Below, in pieces: positions 57,322 through 64,000 of a stretch of 64,000 nucleotides of DNA. The translations under genes were made by a program, and so were the position numbers. This DNA comes from Agapanthus africanus. Taxonomy: Eukaryota; Streptophyta; Magnoliopsida; Asparagales; Amaryllidaceae. The notes beneath the pieces were generated by a model. That model was given only the letters and a program-made list of their open reading frames with translations. It was not told where the DNA came from and did not search any database. The DNA is taken from contig CM057347.1 of the NCBI GenBank assembly GCA_030015575.1, forward strand, positions 510,015,176 to 510,079,175, given 5' to 3'. Numbering within the stretch: position 1 is the first letter of the stretch; each line of letters begins with the position of its first letter.

Positions 57322-60300
57322 TGTCACGCCCCGCTTCCCAAAGTACGGAATACGAGGGGTAGACAAGGCCAGCCATGCTCCTACGGTCAAGGAAAAGTCC
57401 TGCCGTAGTCACACTTCGGCTTCTAGTTTATCATGGTAAACAGTAAACGATGCACAGGTAATGAGAAATGAAGTAACTGAAAGTTACAATAATGTAAACT
57501 GACCTGAAGTGGAACAAACGGATGTAACTAGGAACGGTAAGTCAGGAAGTCTGTGATGCACTGGTCCAGGCTAAATCGTCTTCTCACACTGAGCATGCAT
57601 ACTCAGGTCGTCAGAGCGACACAATAGTAATAATATATATATATAAAATAAAGTGATAAGTCTAACAGTGGTAATGAAAATGAATAACAGTAAATCAACG
57701 ATAGCAAGAATATGAATGCACAGTAATCAATGCAGCGGAACAGTAAAGCTGTATAATGATATGTCACGTATGTCACACAGTATATCATGAATAAAATGCC
57801 AGTATCCCTATCAGTCTCTAAGTCTCACTGTACAGGTCACTAATCCTATCGTCAGTCTAAGTGTGAGAGTCAACCATTCGCGAGTGTCCTCCACCCAAGG
57901 GTAGAACCCAAGGGCAAGGACCACGGGCCCAACATGTAACAAGAATATCACGGTGTATATATCACGTACCCTGTAAATCTCCATATAACTCCCTAAATAT
58001 ATAAGCCGGCATGGGACTCCCGAGATTCTGTTGAACTCACACTTAAACTACCCCACACCCCGTAGTCTACATCAAACGCTAACCATCACCCTAAATACTA
58101 ATCGATCCGTGACAAGTCTGCGCGAGAACTGGAGGCAGGACCTCCATCAAGCACGTCCCGACTAATACCTAAGATAAATGGCAGTGTCGGATGCCTTATC
58201 TGTGACACCCGTGCAAGCGCTTCCATAAGTGTCCCATACCACTTATAGTCATACGTACATGCATCCCACAGACGTCGACAATGCAATAGAATAATAGGGT
58301 CACTGATTGTGTACAAGTACGTATCACTTTCACTTAATCACGGATACACGAACACTGACGTACTTGCCACAATCATCACTAAAATCTAACACTGGGTAAA
58401 TGCACGATGTCACTAGGTTATCACTACAATGATATGGGTATGATGTGATGCATGAACAGTATACGAAGCACAACTAAGGTATCATAAAAAAAACAACAGT
58501 CTATCGCTTGCACAATTTATCAAGAAACATATGTATATAATTTAGCGAAACGGTAAACAGGTAGTAATTAATATGTTCAGTTAGCTATCCATAGAATTTT
58601 GTTTCAAGCTAATCGGGTTCCAGGATCATTAGTTATAACTATTTCATTTTAAGCGCACGCGGCTGGAAATCCGGTCTCAGAATCAGAAATCCATTTCGCA
58701 ACGCATTTTAATCCCAGTTGGGATCAGATTTTAGCGACGCTACAGTTGGATGAATTCTAGGGTTTTCAGTAAGGTTTTCAACGCAACAAACGGATCTTCA
58801 ATCGCGTCTGTACGTTAGGAGTAATAATCTGTTTAATATTAACATGTCAATTCTGATTCTGCTGGGACTGTTATGTGTCCCGATCTTCTAAATTACAGAT
58901 TAAATAGTAAATGATAACGAAACAGGATGAAACTAATTGTGTTGTCTAGCTAACAGAGTTACCTACAATAATCAGCGGAGTTCCGCAACCTACGAGTTAA
59001 GGAAATCGTATGGTATCCATTAGGGAACGGCAAACACGACTGAAGTCGCTCTGGGCTGCAGTCCAGAGTCGCACTCCGATCCGAATATCGTCACAGTTTA
59101 ATTACAGAAATGTCTGGAAACTGGTATAGAGTTAAAGTTCGTCGAGTTGGCTTCGAGTTGAGCCCTCGAACGCACCATTCTAATATGTATATGATTTATG
59201 GTGAATTTAACGGTTTTCAGGTGCAACAGAATTTCAGTTTTACGGTTAAACTTGGGGGCGGTTGTTTTAGTCGTTATCGATTACATCATCCAACAAAATT
59301 CACACACTATGTTCACAGCCCTACGGGCCAATCTACACCAGTGAGTTCCGTCAAATTAGATAATGTTTTTCTAAGGGAACAAGCATCGAACAGTTACGGC
59401 ACATAATAGTTTTAAACTTGTAACATTATACTTCATGTATTTAACGATTGTAACTTAGATAAATAGCATGTAAGCAAGTAGAATACTTGCCTGGAGACGA
59501 TGAATTGAAGGCACGGCAGCGAAAGCAGAGATGATACGGCTTGGGCACGAAGTAATAATCAACATGACGAGTCTCTGCTAGGCCCGGATTTGGCTCAAGC
59601 TCGGTGACAGGTTGTGGCGGCTAGGCATTGTGTGAGACGAGGCGAAGGTGCTCGTACTGTAGAGAGAGTGAGGGGAAATGCATAGAGAGTTGTAGAAAGA
59701 GAGAGTGGGAGGGATTTGAGTTAGTGAGAGGGAAGTTTAGAGAGAAGAAGGAGAGAGAGCAAAGAGAGGGAGACAGTGAGATTAAAGGGAGGGTGAGAAA
59801 GAGAGAGGGCACGGATAGAGGGAGAGAGAGAGACAAAGAAAGAGGCAGAGAGAGAGAGGTCGGATAGAGAGAGAGAGAAGTGAGATCTGAGAAAGAGAGA
59901 GATCACAGAGAGGGGGAGCAGAGTTAGAGAACTTGGGGAGAGAGAGAACTGGGAGTGGTCGAGAGAGAGAGAGAGTGATCGGGAGAGAGAGAGTTAGAGA
60001 GAGAGAGAGAATGACAGAGAGAGAGAGGGAGTGATCGAGAGAGAGAGAGTGATCGGGAGAGAGAGAGTGATGACGACGACGACGTCGACGATGAAAATGG
60101 GGTCGACGACGTGGTGCAGGGGGGTGACGGCGGCGACGGTGCAGGGGAGTCGACGAAACGTAGAGAGCTCGTGCTCGGGTGTGCTTGGAAGGCGAAGGCG
60201 ATGGCGGTGGCTCCGGTGGGTCGCGGTGTGGCGGAGCTCGTCAACGAGAGAGTGAACTGGAATGGAAGTCTTCAAGAGAAGAGAAGTGTGGGTTGTGTGA

Positions 60301-61197
60301 GGGGGAGAAGGAGGTGGTTGCGAGGTGGTCGCGGCGGGGCTCGGTGGAGGAACAGTCGCAGGGGCGGTGAGAGAGAGGAGGAAGAAAAGAAAGGAGGGGA
60401 GCGAGTGATTGAGGGTGTAGTGTGTAGAGGGGAGAGGGTCGTGGGGGTGAAACGCGCGCGTCGTGGGTAACGCTCGCGCGAGCGGGGGCGACGGCGGAGG
60501 CGAGGAGCGCGCGCGGAAGTTGGGGAGTAGCCGTTGGAGATTTGAGGGAGATGTACAGGGATTGGGCCGGGTCGGGTGTTGGTGAGCAGGCTGTGGGTGA
60601 GGGAATGGAGCGGGCCAGAGAGTGGGCTGCTGAGAAAATAAGAATTTAATTAATGAAGTGGGCTGAGGAATATGGGGCTGGGCTCGGGCCAAAATAAAAT
60701 CAGAGAAAAGAACTAGTGAGGGAATTAAGGAAACGGGCCGGGCCAAGTATTTAATTAGAACAATAAATAAGGAAAAGGCCCGGCTATAAAAATAGGTTTA
60801 GACTCATGGGAAAAACATGAATGGGCTGGGGATTAATGTTGGGCCGCAAGAGTAAATTTGGGGAAAATGGAAACAGGCCGAGGAATTTTTGATTAAGGAA
60901 TTAAGTTTAAAGGAAAGGAAATGGAACGGGCCGGGGAAATGGTGCTGGGCTAGTTTTAAAAATAAAAGAGTTTCTTTTACAATTTGAGGGGAGGGGCTCG
61001 GGGATGAAGGGAAAAATAATAGAAATAATGGGGATAAAATATAGGGTTAGGGAAAATAGGTTCGGGTTGTAATAAAAGAAGTATGCGGTTTAGAAGAAAT
61101 AACTTATAATTAAAATGAATACAATTTATAAATTAGAATACATAGGATTCAAGAGTAATAAAATACGGACCTTGATATAAAAGGGCTGGGTATTACA
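57322..61197 (-). repeat. 3' LTR (3876 bp) of the second element
   Basis: On the minus strand it starts TGTAATACCCAGCC at 61197 and ends GGGGCGTGACA at 57322. It keeps the GA-rich tract (about 59660-60060) and the CpG-rich block (about 60065-60540), both diverged from the other copy. A 250-codon Pro/Ser/Leu-rich open frame across these (59994-60746, minus) is low-complexity and has no counterpart elsewhere. Confidence 0.85.
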
Positions 61198-61212
61198 TCA
61201 TACCACCCTTAC
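61198..61212 (-). other. Polypurine tract next to the 3' LTR
   Basis: Minus strand reads GTAAGGGTGGTATGA directly before TGTAATACCC. Same position as in the first element. Confidence 0.5.
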
Positions 61213-62438
61213 AAAAATTTCGTCCTCGAAATTTAAAATACGATAAGTTATACCAACAAAACAAGGCTATTAGATTTCACACTAACATCAAGGATTTATT
61301 AGTAGTACGGGGACGAAGAAATTTAAAAATATATATATATATAAGAACAACATACAACAAATATAGGTTTGAATAGTTATAAAGCAAGAATAACTATAAG
61401 AGCAAGTACGAGTATACGAGAATATAGGTGTCAATATCGAACAATAATAATCAGAGTGTGTTTAATAAAAGTCGAAATCCAAACATGGGCACGTATAAGT
61501 GTATTAAAGATAGCACGACAGAAAACTAAGTATAAGGCACAATCATTTATAATAGTAAGCATATGCATAATACTAGAAATAAGGTAACGATAATAAAGTA
61601 GTGAAAGGTTTGTCGGTAGTTTAAAACATTTTAGGATGACGTATCGATCAAATAGTTTTGAATCAACTTAGAAAACTCATATAACGAAAACGGGGAACAT
61701 GGAACAATATATGCGCAGTGTAAGTTTGCGCTACTGAAAGCAAGATTAATAATAGTGTACTTAAAATACAGAAAACAGGGTAATCAATAACACGTACTCT
61801 TTGATAAATTTAAAGTACTAAAAACTAAATTTTTGAATAACAGTGTCCCTAAATATAATTAGGGTAATAGGAAAAACACAAATAGGTATAGGGCTAGATA
61901 GGGTAATGATTATAAGAAAGTGTGGCTCACTCAGAAGGTTGAAGTGTGTCGGCTTTAGGCTGAAGATCAAGGAGATTGGGATTGGGTCAGCACAGGAAGT
62001 AAGGATGAGCAACAAAGACTATAAAAGGAAAAGTGTGGGGGAAACAACAGTTGATACAACACACGAATCAAAATTTGAAGAGTTAATGAATTCGGAAGTT
62101 TCACAGGAACTATTCTCCTCCCCGAAGGATCTCAAGCAGGGTACAGACGAAGGATGAATGGTGGCTCATTCCAAGGATCAGAGTGCGGTACTTTCCAATT
62201 GAAACGAGGGTGAAAAACTTTACAACAAGTAGGGATGGACAGTCAGAGATCTCAGCAGAAAGTTAAATGGATAGGGGCAATAAACAAGTATCAAGCGAAC
62301 CAATAAGCACAAAGTCTACGAATTCAGAAGATTTATTTCATTCAAGAAAATTTGAAACAAGACATTCTCAAAGACGAAAAGTGGCCCTAAACCATACACA
62401 GATTATTTGGCCAGAAGACAACATCAAAAGAAATCCCA
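61213..62438 (-). other. Non-coding interior of the second element
   Basis: Begins with the TTTCGAGGACGAAATTT phrase (minus strand) typical of the end of gypsy pol, but no pol coding precedes it. It is homologous to 23590-24765. No gene seen. Confidence 0.5.
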
Positions 62439-62909
62439 TCAGTCGCGATTGTGGAGATTCAGCAGGTTGCGGTAGGCTCGCGCGCTCAGGTAGGGGCGTC
62501 CATTTCCATAGCGCCTCGCAGGTATCGCTAAAGGAAGTTCTTCCATGGCAGGGTCTTGATCTTCTGGTCCTTCATCCTCGGATAGAACTTCTTCATCGAG
62601 GTCTGATTCCATGTGATTCTCTCCTTCTGGGTTTTCTTCCAAGGGGTCTTCCTCCACTGGATTTTCTTCTATTGGATCTCCCTCGGGATCTTCCTCTATC
62701 AGGTTCTCTTCAGGATCTACTTCTTCTTCGTCAGAATCAGCTATCATGCCAAACTCTGGGGCGGCTGCTCCTTCGTCCTCTGAATCGTTGTTTTCGAAAT
62801 CGACCTGGGGACCGTTGATCTCATCGTCGGAATCCATCAGCGTGCGGTCTAAGGAAACGCAAGATTGTGTATCCTCATCTAAATGCGGCGCTGCTCCAGG
62901 GTGGGCCAT
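62439..62909 (-). CDS. Acidic protein of the non-autonomous LTR element (156 aa)
   Basis: Open from the ATG at 62909 to the stop at 62439. It opens MAHPGAAPHLDEDTQSCVSL. The middle (about 58-115) is Glu/Asp/Pro-rich with imperfect EEDPEGDPIEENP-like repeats. The C-terminus is basic and aromatic (PARRYGNGRPYLSARAYRN). No known domain, signal peptide or membrane segment. It is the second ORF of the element, 380 bases after the zinc-knuckle ORF. The broken copy in the other element has the same 157-codon span without indels. I do not recognise the protein. It could be a remnant of a longer Gag or polyprotein, or an accessory protein. That it is translated is unproven. Confidence 0.55.
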   Translation of the reverse strand: MAHPGAAPHLDEDTQSCVSLDRTLMDSDDEINGPQVDFENNDSEDEGAAAPEFGMIADSDEEEVDPEENLIEEDPEGDPIEENPVEEDPLEENPEGENHMESDLDEEVLSEDEGPEDQDPAMEELPLAIPARRYGNGRPYLSARAYRNLLNLHNRD

Positions 62910-63289
62910 ACTCTGAAAGGAAAAGTCATGATTAGGTAGTGGAATGCATCAAGGGAAAACTCAAGGTACGAAGTATAGGAAAATGTGCGGTGGCAGAAAT
63001 TTTAAAAGAATTAAGATCAAAATGTTGTGCTAATGAATGATATGAACAAGGGAAACGACAAGGGAATGATGCATATATCACGATTCAAATTTTATATCAT
63101 TCAACTAAAAGTTCGACGGATACAAAGATTCAAACGGAAAGAAATGTTTATAAAGAGATGACAACATAATACTGAAATTGGAAAACATAAAATTCTTCTT
63201 TGATTGCCAGAACACTGCATCATCGTCATGCGAGTTGAATCTTGTGTTGGGTCCGCTATATCCTCGAATTTCAAGCTACGCAGTAATCC

Positions 63290-63703
63290 TCACTTGGCAG
63301 CAGTGGAGAGTGTGGATGAGTCTCCTCCTTTTAGTTCTTTCCTTTCTGGGCAACCATTGATGATGTGTTCGCTGGATCCACAAATCAGACATTTCCCTTG
63401 GGCGCGGCGACAATCCCTCTGAAGATGTCCTGGCCTCTTACAATACCCACAACATGGGGTCTTCTGCTGCTTCTGTCGCGGGGAAACAAATGGGCGTTTC
63501 ATCTTCTTTTCTTTTCCTCGTCCAATAGAGATCCCTTTATGATAGGAGACTCCCGCTGGGGTCTGACTCACCTGTCTTCTCAGCCCTTCAGCTAATAGGT
63601 CGTTTTTTTGCTCCTGGGCTTCCTTTAAACCTTGTAGTATACTAAGGATCTTAACAGTTTGATTCTGTGGAGCGGATAAAGATGAAGATTCGTTGGAAGA
63701 CAT
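63290..63703 (-). CDS. Two-zinc-knuckle Gag-like protein of the non-autonomous LTR element (137 aa)
   Basis: Open from the ATG at 63703 to the stop at 63290. An N-terminal helix-prone segment (about 14-45, LKEAQEQKNDLLAEGLRRQV) is followed by a basic linker (61-79). Two CCHC knuckles come next: C85-C88-H93-C98 and C105-C108-H113-C118, both with CX2CX4HX4C spacing. The pair is like the nucleocapsid end of plant Ty3/gypsy Gag. No capsid domain precedes it, so this is a mini-Gag and not a full one. It probably binds element RNA. It is the first ORF after the primer site. The copy at 25620-26033 differs by about a quarter of residues and a nonsense codon at 102. Membership in an active element is inferred. 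Confidence 0.7.
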   Translation of the reverse strand: MSSNESSSLSAPQNQTVKILSILQGLKEAQEQKNDLLAEGLRRQVSQTPAGVSYHKGISIGRGKEKKMKRPFVSPRQKQQKTPCCGYCKRPGHLQRDCRRAQGKCLICGSSEHIINGCPERKELKGGDSSTLSTAAK

Positions 63704-64000
63704 GATCCTGAAACAACAATTTCAAGAATGATATGATTCACACGCTAAATGAATCAAAATATGATATGGTTAGGACAAGGATTCAAGAATATCAGAGATG
63801 ATGAATATCATTACAAGTGGAGAATCAACTGTATCACTTTAAGTCACTTGAGTAGAGTACGGTAGTGCAATTGCCACCACGTACCCTTGTCAAGTCACCC
63901 GAAACCATAGTGAATGGATAGCTGAACACACGATGTGAATATGGATCAAAAGTGACAAGTTTACAACCTAGACCGAGTGATGTCTCAGATTGCCAAACTA

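Larger units (their letters stand above)
57322..64000 (-). mobile_element. Second copy of the non-autonomous LTR element, truncated by the window edge
   Basis: The 3' LTR (57322-61197), purine tract and interior have the same order as in the 19728-28664 element. The primer site and 5' LTR would lie just past 64000, since in the other copy the primer site lies about 370 bases beyond the first ORF's ATG. Both small ORFs are open, so this copy is younger or under less decay. Confidence 0.85.

Noticed and set aside
59994..60746. 250-codon minus-strand frame rich in Pro, Ser and Leu
   Set aside because: It lies wholly inside an LTR across a GA/CT tract and a CpG-rich block, has no recognisable domain, and the matching part of the other LTR is not open.

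Overview
The window looks like nuclear DNA of a flowering plant, probably a eudicot. The evidence is intron-bearing coding remnants, plant-only protein families (VQ, U-box/ARM, Dof), abundant LTR retrotransposons primed by initiator tRNA-Met, foldback MITEs and long (TA)n, (GA)n and (GT)n microsatellites. I cannot name the species. No rRNA, tRNA gene, CRISPR array or prokaryotic feature is visible.

Only two intact host genes are supported. One is a MKS1-like VQ-motif gene on the minus strand (13168-13791). The other is an intronless PUB22/PUB23-like U-box E3 ligase gene on the plus strand (34283-35491). Both families act in plant immune signalling, but nothing here shows that they are coregulated. 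A third host locus is a decayed Dof transcription-factor gene on the minus strand (30825-31515).

Layout. 1-11.4 kb: retrotransposon remnants. A decayed, spliced minus-strand TE gene (9708 down to 356) is split by a 7.2-kb insertion (784-7989) flanked by the 5-bp duplication GCCTG. Inside that insertion is a 3.2-kb tract packed with short perfect inverted repeats. 11.4-19.5 kb: gene space with the VQ gene, a hAT-like element and three foldback MITEs. 19.7-28.7 kb: a complete non-autonomous LTR element (minus strand, target duplication ACATA) with LTRs up to 3.8 kb and two small ORFs. It sits inside a foldback MITE. 28.7-30.6 kb: further copies of the same MITE, separated by (TC)n/(TA)n tracts. 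30.6-36.2 kb: the Dof pseudogene and the PUB gene. 36.4-54.4 kb: an 18-kb Ty1/copia composite of the form LTR-internal-LTR-internal-LTR, with a 7900-bp period and a single 5-bp target duplication (AGAAG), inserted in an older LTR-like sequence (36175-57321). 57.3-64 kb: a second, better-preserved copy of the non-autonomous family, with both small ORFs open and its 5' end outside the window.

The strongest unusual signals are four. (1) The array of palindromes, whose arm sequences differ while geometry is kept. (2) The tandem copia composite, whose middle LTR carries the mosaic expected of an unequal crossover. (3) The non-autonomous LTR family, which keeps a two-zinc-knuckle ORF and an acidic ORF at identical lengths in two copies. 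(4) The microsatellite-associated foldback MITE cluster.
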